DNA of 64,000 nucleotides from Parerythrobacter lacustris (lineage in GTDB: Bacteria; Pseudomonadota; Alphaproteobacteria; Sphingomonadales; Sphingomonadaceae), in NCBI RefSeq assembly GCF_024626475.1, contig NZ_JANKHH010000007.1, positions 248,001 to 312,000 on the forward strand, written 5' to 3'. Of the stretch, positions 55,304-63,388 are shown piece after piece. Within the stretch, counting starts at the first letter, position 1. Each line of letters begins with the position of its first letter. A program made the position numbers and the translations under genes. The notes below the pieces were generated by a model. It made no database searches and was not told the origin of the DNA. It saw nothing but the letters and a program-made list of their open reading frames with translations.

Positions 55304-55810
55304 ATGACACTCGCCGACGAACGTTTTGCGGACGATGCCGATTCGGCCCCGGTCGACATGCTCGCCGCCCTGTTCGAGGCGCGCGGGTGGCCGGTGCAGG
55401 CGCTTTCGGCGGACGAGATCACGGGCGAGATCCAGGGCAGCTGGGCCAAGTATCAGTTGCGGGCGATCTGGCGCGCCGAAGACAATGTTTTGCAGGTGCT
55501 TTGTTTGCCTGATGTGCGGGTGCCGAAGGACAAGACCGGCGCAGCTTACGAGTTGCTGGCGCTGGTCAACGAACAGCTCTGGCTGGGCCATTTCGATGTT
55601 TGGTCCAAAGGTGGCGTGCTGGTCTATCGCAACGGTGCGATGCTGGGCGACGATGGAATGCTGAGCCTCGACCAGGCGCAGGCATTGGTCGAGACGGCGG
55701 TCGACGAATGCGACCGGTTTTATCCCGCATTCCAGTTCGTCCTGTGGAGCGATCGCAGCCCGCGCGAAGCGCTCGACAGCGCCCTTGTGGACGCTCACGG
55801 CGAAGCCTAG
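55304..55810 (+). CDS. YbjN domain-containing protein
   Basis: A 168-residue soluble protein of the YbjN/type III secretion chaperone-like fold. It has VDMLAALFEARGWPVQALSA near the start, AIWRAEDNVLQVLCLPDVRV, LLALVNEQLWLGHFDVWSKG and a final AVDECDRFYPAFQFVLW. Family members in alphaproteobacteria often sit next to proC, as here; the biochemical role is unknown. It stops about 16 bp before the proC start, so the two are probably co-transcribed. Confidence 0.85.
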   Translation: MTLADERFADDADSAPVDMLAALFEARGWPVQALSADEITGEIQGSWAKYQLRAIWRAEDNVLQVLCLPDVRVPKDKTGAAYELLALVNEQLWLGHFDVWSKGGVLVYRNGAMLGDDGMLSLDQAQALVETAVDECDRFYPAFQFVLWSDRSPREALDSALVDAHGEA

Positions 55811-55826
55811 GTCCGGCTCCGGAAGA

Positions 55827-56645
55827 ATGGAGCGAATTTTGGCATTCGAAAAGATCCTCATCGTCGGGTTCGGCACCATGACCGGCGCAATGGTCGACGG
55901 TTGGCTGGCGGCCGGGAGTCCCGCCTCGCAGTTCGAAGTTTATCACCCCCGCAAAACCGAAGTCGATCATGGACTGAAGGTCCACAACCATTTTCCGGGC
56001 ACGCAATTCGATGCGATCCTGTTGGGCATCAAACCCTATATAATCGACGAGATTGCTGCGGATCTGGAGCCGCTGGCCGGGCCGCGAACGGTCATTCTGT
56101 CGGTGCTTGCCGGGGTTGAGCTTGAAAGTCTCGCGCGCCGCTTCCCGCGTGCGCGCGGAGTGGTCCGGTTCATGCCCAACCTCGCATCGGCTCTCGGAAA
56201 GTCGCCCAATGCGTTGATTTCGCGCGGACTGGATGCAGAAGGCTGCGGCTCGGTTACCGCGCTGGCTGAAGAGATCGGCACTGCGGAATGGCTCGATGAC
56301 GAGAGCCAGTTCGATCTTGCCACGGCGCTCGCAGGGTCGGGCCCGGGATTCGTCTACCGCTTCATCGACGCGCTTGCGGCGGGGGCGGGTGAGCTCGGGC
56401 TGCCGGCGGATCAGGCGCAAAGGCTGGCGGTGGCGATGGTCGAAGGGGCGGCGGCGCTCGCCGCAGCTTCGCCCCACCCGCCGCAGGAACTGGCGCGGCG
56501 CGTCGCCAGCCCGGGCGGAATGACCCAGAAGGGTCTCGACGTGCTGGACGCGGATGGCGCGCTCGATACGCTTGTCACTCGCTGTCTGCGCGCTGCACGG
56601 GACCGGGGGCAGGAGATGGCGGCGGAGGCGCGCGAGAAGCATTAA
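55827..56645 (+). CDS. proC: Pyrroline-5-carboxylate reductase
   Basis: A 272-residue NADPH enzyme making proline from P5C. The Rossmann loop is ILIVGFGTMTGAMVDGW, with ILLGIKPYIIDEIAADL, GVVRFMPNLASALGKSPNAL and the C-terminal dimer/active-site block ALAGSGPGFVYRFIDALA. RRVASPGGMTQKGLDVLD is also typical. It lies next to the YbjN gene. ATG 55827 is chosen; a TTG at 55838 (LAFEKILIVG) is an alternative. proB is 4 kb downstream on the same strand. Confidence 0.95.
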   Translation: MERILAFEKILIVGFGTMTGAMVDGWLAAGSPASQFEVYHPRKTEVDHGLKVHNHFPGTQFDAILLGIKPYIIDEIAADLEPLAGPRTVILSVLAGVELESLARRFPRARGVVRFMPNLASALGKSPNALISRGLDAEGCGSVTALAEEIGTAEWLDDESQFDLATALAGSGPGFVYRFIDALAAGAGELGLPADQAQRLAVAMVEGAAALAAASPHPPQELARRVASPGGMTQKGLDVLDADGALDTLVTRCLRAARDRGQEMAAEAREKH

Positions 56646-56759
56646 CTTGCAAAGCACGCAACATGTCCGGTTTCGCTTGATAATTGGCCTGCCACTCACG
56701 ATATTGCGCCCATGAACCGTGGCCTATCGGGGCCCCGGATGAATGGAGTTAGGATCGCA

Positions 56760-57536
56760 ATGGCAGATTGGAACGACCCCCGCCGCACGGGCATGGGCGT
56801 TGGCAGCGCACCCGGCATCGACGGACAGCTCGGCGAGCGGACCGTGATGGACGAGGGCCTGCGCAAGCATATGCTCTCGATCTACAATTACATGGCTTCG
56901 GGCGTGCTGCTTTCCGGCATTGTCGCGCTGCTGTTCGCCCAGTCGGGTATGGCGCAGCAGATTATGACTGGTGGCCTGCTCACCTGGGTCATCATCCTCT
57001 CGCCGCTGGCCATCGTGCTGGCGATGAGCTTCGGCCGCAACAAGTTCAGCACTTTCGCCCTGCAAGGCATGTTCTGGGCCTTCGCGACGGTCATGGGCCT
57101 GTCGCTGTCGACGATCTTCCTCGTCTACAGCATGGGTTCGATCGCGGTGACGTTCTTCGCGACCTCGGCCGCCTTCGCCGGTCTCAGCCTGTTCGGCTAC
57201 ACCACCAAGAAGGACCTGTCGGGCTTCGGCAGCTTCCTGATCATGGGCGTGGTCGGGCTGATCATCGCCTCGCTGCTCAACATCTGGCTGCAGTCGTCGG
57301 CGCTGATGTTCGGCATCAGCGCTCTGGGCGTGCTGATCTTCGCCGGTCTGACCGCATACGATACCCAGCGCCTCAAGGCCGAGTATCTCGCAGTGCGTCA
57401 CGCCGGGATGACCAACCCGGCCGTCGCTGCGCAGTACCCGATAGGCAAGATGGTGATCCTCGGGGCGCTGACGCTCTATCTGGATTTCATCAACATGTTC
57501 CAGTTCCTGCTGAGCTTCCTCGGCAACCAGGAATGA
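56760..57536 (+). CDS. Bax inhibitor-1/YccA family membrane protein
   Basis: A 258-residue integral membrane protein with seven hydrophobic segments. It has LRKHMLSIYNYMASGVLLSG at the start of the membrane part, FGYTTKKDLSGFGSFLIMGV and the family motif TAYDTQRLKAEYL (paired Asp residues, pH-sensor region), then LTLYLDFINMFQFLLSF at the end. Bacterial members behave as leak channels for calcium or protons or modulate FtsH. The start is ATG 56760. A strong terminator follows. Confidence 0.94.
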   Translation: MADWNDPRRTGMGVGSAPGIDGQLGERTVMDEGLRKHMLSIYNYMASGVLLSGIVALLFAQSGMAQQIMTGGLLTWVIILSPLAIVLAMSFGRNKFSTFALQGMFWAFATVMGLSLSTIFLVYSMGSIAVTFFATSAAFAGLSLFGYTTKKDLSGFGSFLIMGVVGLIIASLLNIWLQSSALMFGISALGVLIFAGLTAYDTQRLKAEYLAVRHAGMTNPAVAAQYPIGKMVILGALTLYLDFINMFQFLLSFLGNQE

Positions 57537-57573
57537 CGGCATCGGGATAGTTACCCGAAAGACTCACATTTCA

Positions 57574-57612
57574 ATGCCCGGAATGCCCAGCGCATTCCGG
57601 GCATTTTCTTTG
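57574..57612 (+). terminator. Rho-independent terminator after the BI-1 gene
   Basis: A 14-bp perfect stem (AATGCCCGGAATGC 57574-57587 with GCATTCCGGGCATT 57593-57606) around the loop CCAGC, followed by TTCTTT. It is 38 bp after the BI-1 stop and separates it from the lipoprotein gene. Confidence 0.92.
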
Positions 57613-57702
57613 CCGGGTTAACTATCTAGGGTGGCGCTTCAGGCGAGCGAAAGCTTGCCTGTGCGAGGTTTCCAAGGGCGCGAGAGGAGGGATGCACCCC
57701 TT

Positions 57703-58686
57703 ATGTTGGAGAGCAATCGTTCACGAATCCGGTTGATTGCGGTTGCGGCCGGCATGGCCGTGCTGGCTGCCTGTGCCACACCGGCCCCACCTCCAGCACC
57801 GGTAGTGGTGATTCCGCCGCCGCCGCCCGTGGTGAAGTATGTCCCCCCGCGCCCCACCCCCCCTGACGGCGCGACAACCGGGATGTATATCCCTGCGGCG
57901 GACGAGTATGGCATCCGGCGGACCGTCAACTACGGGCTTTCAAGCTCGCAGACCGTGTGGAACCTGCGGGCTGCGCTCAATGTCGCTGCACTCAATTGCC
58001 AGAGACCGGAGCATGCGGAGATATTGCCCGCTTACAGCCTGCTGCTCGAGCGCAACAAGCGTTCGCTTTCGCGCACCAACACCGCAGTCGAAGGCGAGTT
58101 CCGCAACCGGCACGGCAACGTCTGGCGCGACAGTTTGGACGACTACATGACGCAGGTGTACAATTACTACGCCCTGCCGCCGACGCAGGGCGAGTTTTGC
58201 GACACCGCGCTGGCGATATCGCGCGAGTATATGCTGACCGATGGTAACACCCTTGATGCCTTCGCGCTGGCGAGCCTGCCGCGGATCGAGCAGGTTTTCC
58301 AGCGGTTCTATTCTGCGTACGAGCAGTACCAGCGCAATGTCGCCTTTTGGGATGCGGAGTACGCTCCGCCTCCGCCGGTCCTGGTCAACAGTTTCACCGA
58401 TGGAGCCCCGCAAAGCGGCTTTGCTGCGGATACCTCGACGACCGTCTACACGGTGGACGTGGCTCCTTCGATGCCGATGTCCGCGTCGCAACCGGTGATC
58501 GTGTCGCAACTTCCCTCGAGCGATCCGGGCGTGACCTATGCGCCGGGTGCAGCGGACGGGACGATCGGCGTGAATCCCGGCTTCAGTCTGACCGCGCCCG
58601 ACACGTCCAGCAGTCCGGCCGGACCCATCGTGTTCGAAAGCGGAGAGGTGGTCCAGCAGGCACCAGAGCCGGACGAAGGCCAGTAA
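57703..58686 (+). CDS. Proline-rich outer-membrane-type lipoprotein
   Basis: A 327-residue protein with a lipoprotein signal: residues 1-24 end in L21-A-A-C24, so Cys24 is predicted to be acylated. A Pro-rich linker (APPPAPVVVIPPPPPVV) follows, then a globular part with NVAALNCQRPEHAEILPAYS and QVYNYYALPPTQGEFCDTAL, which has two Cys likely to pair in the periplasm. A low-complexity Ser/Pro tail ends it. GAGGAGGG precedes ATG 57703 by about 12 bases. No named family is recognised. Confidence 0.75.
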   Translation: MLESNRSRIRLIAVAAGMAVLAACATPAPPPAPVVVIPPPPPVVKYVPPRPTPPDGATTGMYIPAADEYGIRRTVNYGLSSSQTVWNLRAALNVAALNCQRPEHAEILPAYSLLLERNKRSLSRTNTAVEGEFRNRHGNVWRDSLDDYMTQVYNYYALPPTQGEFCDTALAISREYMLTDGNTLDAFALASLPRIEQVFQRFYSAYEQYQRNVAFWDAEYAPPPPVLVNSFTDGAPQSGFAADTSTTVYTVDVAPSMPMSASQPVIVSQLPSSDPGVTYAPGAADGTIGVNPGFSLTAPDTSSSPAGPIVFESGEVVQQAPEPDEGQ

Positions 58687-58705
58687 GCAGACCCGATTTT
58701 TGAGC

Positions 58706-58734
58706 TTTGCAGCCCGGCGGCGGTTCGCTAAATT
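58706..58734 (+). promoter_or_regulatory. Probable promoter of tRNA-Ala
   Basis: TTTGCA (58706-58711), a 17-bp spacer and TAAATT (58729-58734), ending 32 bp before the tRNA 5' end. The placement is right for a short tRNA leader; the hexamers are only moderate matches. Confidence 0.4.
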
Positions 58735-58766
58735 GCACGGCCTTCGCTTCGGCGACGAAACTGGAC

Positions 58767-58836
<70 letters not shown>

Positions 58837-58842
<6 letters not shown>

Positions 58843-58865
58843 GTTTCCGGTACGGAAACTGGTGG
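58837..58865 (+). repeat. Perfect 13-bp inverted repeat built on the tRNA-Ala 3' end
   Basis: CCACCAGTTTCCG (58837-58849) pairs perfectly with CGGAAACTGGTGG (58853-58865) around the loop GTA. The first six bases are the tRNA 3' end including CCA. No T tract follows, so as a terminator it is atypical; it may be a processing hairpin or a fossil of an integration event. Confidence 0.8.
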
Positions 58866-58936
58866 GTCGCTGTCTGAAAGTGTCGCCCCGCGTCCAAAGC
58901 TGGCACTTTCGCCCATAACCCCCTACCTGAGCCGCT

Positions 58937-59992
58937 ATGCATTTTCTCGATCAAGCCAAGATTTTCCTCCGTTCGGGCGCGGGCGGGCCGGGGGCCGTCA
59001 GTTTCCGGCGTGAAGCCTATGTCGAATACGGCGGTCCCGACGGTGGCAACGGCGGCAAGGGCGGCGATATCGTGTTTGAGGCGGTCGCCGGGCTCAACAC
59101 GCTGATCGACTTCCGCTATGCGCAGCACTTCAAGGCCGCGCGCGGCACCCATGGCATGGGCCGGGACCGGACCGGCGCGGGGGCTGAGGACCTCGTGATC
59201 AAGGTTCCGGTCGGCACGCAGGTGCTGAGCGAGGACAAGGAAGAGGTGCTGATCGACTTCACCGAGGTCGGGCAGCGGGTCGTGTTCCTCGAAGGCGGCA
59301 TGGGCGGACGCGGTAACGCCAGCTACAAATCCAGCACCAACCGCGCGCCGCGCCAGCATCAGCCCGGCCTGCCGGGCGAGGAGAAGTGGGTGTGGTTGCG
59401 GCTCAAGTTGCTCGCCGATGTCGGCCTGCTCGGGCTGCCCAACGCGGGCAAGAGCACCTTTATCAACGCGGTGTCCAACGCCAAGGCCAAGGTCGGCGCT
59501 TACGCCTTCACCACGCTGGTGCCCAAACTCGGCGTGGTGCGCCACAAGGCGCGCGAGTTCGTGCTGGCGGACATTCCCGGCCTGATCGAAGGTGCTGCGG
59601 ACGGGGCGGGGATCGGAGACCGCTTCCTCGGCCATATCGAGCGCTGCCGGGTGCTGATCCATCTGGTCGACATCTCGGGTGCGGACCCGGCAGAGGCGAT
59701 GACCACGGTCAATGGCGAGCTCGAAGCCTATGGGGCCGGGCTGGTCGACAAGCCGCAGCTGATCGCGCTCAACAAGATCGACCTCGCCGATACCGAGCTG
59801 GCCGAAGGCTTTGCCGATGAACTGCGCGCAGCCGGGGCGGACCGGGTCTTCGCGGTGTCGGGCGCGACGGGGCAGGGCATCGAGCAACTGCTCGACGCGG
59901 TGCTGTCCTACCTGCCCGACCGCACCAGCACCGAAACCAACGCCGCCGAAGTCGAGGAGCTTGACGACGGCGAGTGGTCGCCGCTCGGCTAG
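58937..59992 (+). CDS. obgE: GTPase ObgE/CgtA
   Basis: A 351-residue ribosome-associated GTPase acting in large-subunit maturation. The glycine-rich Obg fold covers about residues 1-158 (FLRSGAGGPGAVSFRREAYV, GGPDGGNGGKGGD). The G domain has G1 LGLPNAGKSTFINAV, the switch G3 DIPGLIEGA and G4 LNKIDLAD. It lacks the long C-terminal extension of E. coli Obg. It starts 95 bp after the tRNA, and its stop is seven bp before the proB GTG. Confidence 0.96.
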   Translation: MHFLDQAKIFLRSGAGGPGAVSFRREAYVEYGGPDGGNGGKGGDIVFEAVAGLNTLIDFRYAQHFKAARGTHGMGRDRTGAGAEDLVIKVPVGTQVLSEDKEEVLIDFTEVGQRVVFLEGGMGGRGNASYKSSTNRAPRQHQPGLPGEEKWVWLRLKLLADVGLLGLPNAGKSTFINAVSNAKAKVGAYAFTTLVPKLGVVRHKAREFVLADIPGLIEGAADGAGIGDRFLGHIERCRVLIHLVDISGADPAEAMTTVNGELEAYGAGLVDKPQLIALNKIDLADTELAEGFADELRAAGADRVFAVSGATGQGIEQLLDAVLSYLPDRTSTETNAAEVEELDDGEWSPLG

Positions 59993-59999
59993 CATCGCC

Positions 60000-61133
60000 G
60001 TGGCGATCGAGACGCTGCCCGACCTGATCGATGCCGCCAAGGCGCGCCGGGTGGTGCTCAAGGTCGGCTCTTCGCTGCTGGTCGACCGGGTGGGGCAGGC
60101 GCGGCGCGAATGGCTCGACACGCTGGCGGGTGAAATCGCGGCGATGGCGCGCGGCGGCCAGCAAGTGATCGTCGTTTCCTCGGGGGCAATTGCCATGGGC
60201 GGTGCACTGCTCGATCCCACCCTCAACCCGCGCCGCAACCTCGCCGCCGCGCAGGCCTCGGCCTCGGTCGGGCAGATCGCGCTCGCGGGCCTGTGGTCGG
60301 GGAAGCTGGCGGCACAGGGCCTTACGGCAGGCCAGATGCTCCTCACGCTCGATGATCTGGAGGACCGGCGGCGTTACCTCAATGCCTCGGCCACTTTCGC
60401 GCACCTGCTCGAGGCGGGCGTGATCCCCGTCGTCAACGAAAACGACAGTGTCGCGACCGAGGAAATCCGTTTCGGGGATAACGACCGGCTGGCCGCGCGC
60501 GTGGCGCAGGCCGCAGGAGCGGATGCGGTGGTGCTGCTGTCCGATGTCGATGGCCTTTACGACCGGGCGCCGGGCGAAGAAGGCGCGAGGCTGGTCGAGA
60601 TCGTGAACGGCATCGACGCGGAAATCCTCGCCATGGCACAGGGGACCTCGGGTTCAGGACTCGGTTCGGGCGGCATGGTGTCCAAGTTGCAGGCCGCGCA
60701 AATCGCCGAGCGGGCCGGGATTGCTTTGGCCATTATCAATGGTACCCATGATGCCCCGCTCTCCCGCGCGGTCGAGCAGTCGCGCGGCACGATCTTCCTG
60801 CCCCAGCGCAGCGACAAGGCTCGCAAGGCATGGCTTGGTGGGCGGCTCGCCCCCTCCGGCACGCTGCGGGTCGATGCCGGGTGCGAGGCGGCGCTGAAGG
60901 CGGGGGCGAGCCTGCTCGCAGCGGGCATGGTGGGCGTTTCAGGCGCGTTCCGCCGCGGCGATCTGGTGACGGTGGTGTCGCTCAAGGGTGCGAAACTGGC
61001 GCAGGGATTGTGCGAATATTCCTCCGCCGATTGCATGGCGATCGCCGGCAAGCGGGAAGAGCAGCAGGAGGCAGCGCTGGGCTATGCGCCCCGCCCGACG
61101 GTGATCCACCGCGACCATATGGTGGTGTTGTGA
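60000..61133 (+). CDS. proB: Glutamate 5-kinase
   Basis: A 377-residue enzyme phosphorylating glutamate in proline biosynthesis. The kinase domain has VVLKVGSSLLVDRVGQARRE, VVSSGAIAMGGALL, NENDSVATEEIRFGDNDRLA and VVLLSDVDGLYDRAP. The C-terminal PUA domain (about residues 280-370) contains SLLAAGMVGVSGAFRRGDLV. The GTG at 60000 gives the family-like start VAIETLPDLI; longer reading frames inside obgE are rejected. It is coupled downstream to an epimerase by a GTGA overlap. proA is not in the window. Confidence 0.95.
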   Translation: MAIETLPDLIDAAKARRVVLKVGSSLLVDRVGQARREWLDTLAGEIAAMARGGQQVIVVSSGAIAMGGALLDPTLNPRRNLAAAQASASVGQIALAGLWSGKLAAQGLTAGQMLLTLDDLEDRRRYLNASATFAHLLEAGVIPVVNENDSVATEEIRFGDNDRLAARVAQAAGADAVVLLSDVDGLYDRAPGEEGARLVEIVNGIDAEILAMAQGTSGSGLGSGGMVSKLQAAQIAERAGIALAIINGTHDAPLSRAVEQSRGTIFLPQRSDKARKAWLGGRLAPSGTLRVDAGCEAALKAGASLLAAGMVGVSGAFRRGDLVTVVSLKGAKLAQGLCEYSSADCMAIAGKREEQQEAALGYAPRPTVIHRDHMVVL

Positions 61134-62038
61134 CCATAGCGATCACCGGAGGCACGGGCTTCGTCGGCCAGATGGTGCTCGACGTGGCGGAAGAACGTAG
61201 ACTTCGCATCCGGTCGCTCGCGCGCAAAACTCCGCCAGGTCGCGAGAGTGTCGAATGGGTGCAAGGGAGCCTGTCGGACAATGCGGCGCTCGACCGGCTG
61301 GTCGAGGGCGCCGATGCAGTGATCCATATCGCGGGGCTGACCAACACGCCCGATCCGGCGCAGTTCGAAGCGGCCAATGTTACGGGCACGGAACGCTTGA
61401 TCGCCGCGTGCAAGACGGCAAAGGCGAAGCGGCTGGTGTTCGTCTCCTCGCTTTCGGCCCGCAAGCCCGAGTTGTCGCACTACGGCGCGTCGAAAGCCCG
61501 GGCGGAGGAGCTGGTCATGGCCAGCGGGCTCGAATGGACCATCGTGCGCCCGCCCGGCGTCTATGGCCCGCGCGACATCGACTATCTCGACATGTTCCGG
61601 ACCGCGAAGTTCGGTTTCGTGCCGCTCCCGCCCGGCGGGGCGAGCTCGATCATCCACGCGCGCGATCTGGCCGCGCTGTTGCTAGATTTGGTGCCTGCCA
61701 ACGCGCTGGTCTTGAAGAAAACTTTCGAACCCGATGACGGTCGCGAAGGCGGCTGGAGCCACAAGGAACTGGCCGCCGCGATCGGCGAGGCCGTGGGTCG
61801 CAAGGTCTTTGCGCCGCACCTGCCCGAAGGTGTGCTCAAGCTCGCCGCCAGCGCCGACCGGATGCTGCGCGGAGACAAGGCCAAGCTGACGGCTGATCGC
61901 GTGGGCTACATGTGTCACCCGAACTGGGTGGCGCGGTCGGATCGGGCTGTACCGGCGAGTGTCTGGACGCCGAAGATTTCCGGCGAACAGGGCATCAAGC
62001 AAACCGCCGAATGGTACCGCCGCGAAGGCTGGCTTTGA
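61130..62038 (+). CDS. NAD-dependent epimerase/dehydratase family protein
   Basis: A 302-residue extended-SDR protein. The cofactor loop is ITGGTGFVGQMVLD (about residues 5-18), with AVIHIAGLTNTPDP and the catalytic Tyr-x-x-x-Lys in HYGASKARAEELV. The C-terminal half resembles atypical SDRs related to complex I assembly (NDUFA9-like), but the substrate is unknown. The GTG start overlaps the proB stop (GTGA), so the two are co-translated. It ends before the 62089-62159 hairpin repeat. Confidence 0.88.
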   Translation: MTIAITGGTGFVGQMVLDVAEERRLRIRSLARKTPPGRESVEWVQGSLSDNAALDRLVEGADAVIHIAGLTNTPDPAQFEAANVTGTERLIAACKTAKAKRLVFVSSLSARKPELSHYGASKARAEELVMASGLEWTIVRPPGVYGPRDIDYLDMFRTAKFGFVPLPPGGASSIIHARDLAALLLDLVPANALVLKKTFEPDDGREGGWSHKELAAAIGEAVGRKVFAPHLPEGVLKLAASADRMLRGDKAKLTADRVGYMCHPNWVARSDRAVPASVWTPKISGEQGIKQTAEWYRREGWL

Positions 62039-62088
62039 TCAAAGGCTACTCCAGCGGATTCCCCTGGTCGATCCACTTCTCCCATCCT

Positions 62089-62159
62089 TGTCATTCCCGC
62101 GAACGCGGGAATCCATGGGACAGGTCGCGCCCTGGATCCCCGCCTTCGCGGGGATGACA
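62089..62159. repeat. Paired-hairpin intergenic repeat, possible bidirectional terminator
   Basis: TGTCATTCCCGCGAACGCGGGAATCCA and its inverse-type copy TGGATCCCCGCCTTCGCGGGGATGACA flank a short GC-rich centre. The outer bases TGTCAT and ATGACA are also complementary. It resembles dispersed REP-like elements of proteobacteria and lies between convergent genes, where it could end both transcripts. Confidence 0.75.
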
Positions 62160-62183
62160 AGTCATTACCCCAAGCAGAAAGTC

Positions 62184-62966
62184 TTAGAGAAACGGCTCGT
62201 ACCCGGGAGGCAGCCCGGCATCGTCGCCCGGTTGGTGAATGCCGCATTCGGTCTTGTCCCAGCCTTTCCACCGGCCCGAGCGCGGATCCTCGCCCGGTTC
62301 GACCTTGTGGGTGCAGGGCGAACAGCCGATCGAGGGGTAGCCCTGCGCGACCAGCGGGTGGCGTGGCAGGTCGTGTTCTTCGAAATAGGCTTCGACATCG
62401 GTAGCGGTCCAGTCGATCAGCGGGTTGATCTTGAGCCGCCCCTGCGCATCCGAAGTATCGATCTCGAAGCGCGGCAAATTGGCGCGGGTCGAGGACTGGA
62501 ACGCCTTTCGCCCGGTCAGCGTGGCATCATATCCCGCCAGCGCGCGGGTGAGCGGCTTGACCTTGCGGATCTCGCAGCAGCCATCGGGATCGTAGGACCA
62601 GCGCAGCCCGCTTTCGTCGCGCATTTCCAGTTCGGCGAGACAGGGGTGGAGGTTGACCAGGTTCTTGAGGCCCAGCCGCTGCACCAGTTCGTCGCGATAG
62701 GCGAGGGTCTCGGGAAAATGCTTGCCCGTCTCGAGAAACAGCACCGGCAATCCCGGCGCAACTTCGGCAATCAGGTGCAGCAGAACAGCGCTTTCCGCGC
62801 CGAAGCTCGAAACGGTGGCAAGTTCGCCGACCATGTCGTCCTCGACCAGATTGCGCAGCATTTCGCGCGTGTCCTGCCCGCGGAACATGCGGTTGAGGCG
62901 CACGGCGTCATCTTCCGAAAAGCGCGGCCCGGTGTCGATCCGGTCGATGGCGCGCAGCTGGCTCAT
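62184..62966 (-). CDS. cysH: Assimilatory APS/PAPS reductase with Fe-S cysteines
   Basis: A 260-residue enzyme reducing activated sulfate to sulfite with thioredoxin. The PP-motif region is TVSSFGAESAVLLHLIAEVA. The pairs C130-C131 (DPDGCCEIRKVKPL) and C215-C218 (IGCSPCTHKV) are the 4Fe-4S ligands of the APS reductase type, and C241 in KTECGIH is the catalytic cysteine. This implies use of APS as substrate. ATG 62966 overlaps the DUF934 stop by four bases; the operon is cysI-DUF934-cysH. Confidence 0.95.
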   Translation of the reverse strand: MSQLRAIDRIDTGPRFSEDDAVRLNRMFRGQDTREMLRNLVEDDMVGELATVSSFGAESAVLLHLIAEVAPGLPVLFLETGKHFPETLAYRDELVQRLGLKNLVNLHPCLAELEMRDESGLRWSYDPDGCCEIRKVKPLTRALAGYDATLTGRKAFQSSTRANLPRFEIDTSDAQGRLKINPLIDWTATDVEAYFEEHDLPRHPLVAQGYPSIGCSPCTHKVEPGEDPRSGRWKGWDKTECGIHQPGDDAGLPPGYEPFL

Positions 62967-63388
62967 GCGTGCCGCTTCGACCAGATCGGTTGGCGACCGT
63001 CGCCGGTCGGCTGGTAGACCTCGGGCCAGCGATCGAGCGCCGCCGCCAGATCGCCCGGGTCGAGCGCCGCATCGGGCTCGAACGCGTCGAAGCCGCAGCG
63101 GCGCATATAGGCGACCTGGTCGACCAGTACGTCACCCACTGCGCGCAGCTCTCCGGTGTATCCGGCTTCGCGCAGGATGCGGGCGGAGGAATAGCCGCGC
63201 CCGTCGCCGAACGCCGGGAAGTTCACTTCGACCAGCTTCAGTTGGGTCAGGTGCGGGATCAGCGCACGCGCATCGTCGCCGGGTTCAACCCTAACGGCAT
63301 TGGCGTTCGACTGGTCAAGAAAGCTGTCGACGGTGACTGCCGGGTGATCGACGGCTTCGTCGTCGCGATAACGGATGAGCTCAGCCAT
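62963..63388 (-). CDS. DUF934 family protein of the sulfite-reduction operon
   Basis: A 141-residue soluble protein matching DUF934 by its pattern PHLTQLKLVEVNFPAFGDGR and GYSSARILREAGYTGELRAV, followed by FDAFEPD. The family sits almost always between cysI and cysH in proteobacteria, as here. It is thought to help sulfite reductase, perhaps by binding siroheme or electrons, but this is unproven. It overlaps cysH by four bases and the upstream reductase by eight. Confidence 0.88.
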   Translation of the reverse strand: MAELIRYRDDEAVDHPAVTVDSFLDQSNANAVRVEPGDDARALIPHLTQLKLVEVNFPAFGDGRGYSSARILREAGYTGELRAVGDVLVDQVAYMRRCGFDAFEPDAALDPGDLAAALDRWPEVYQPTGDGRQPIWSKRHA

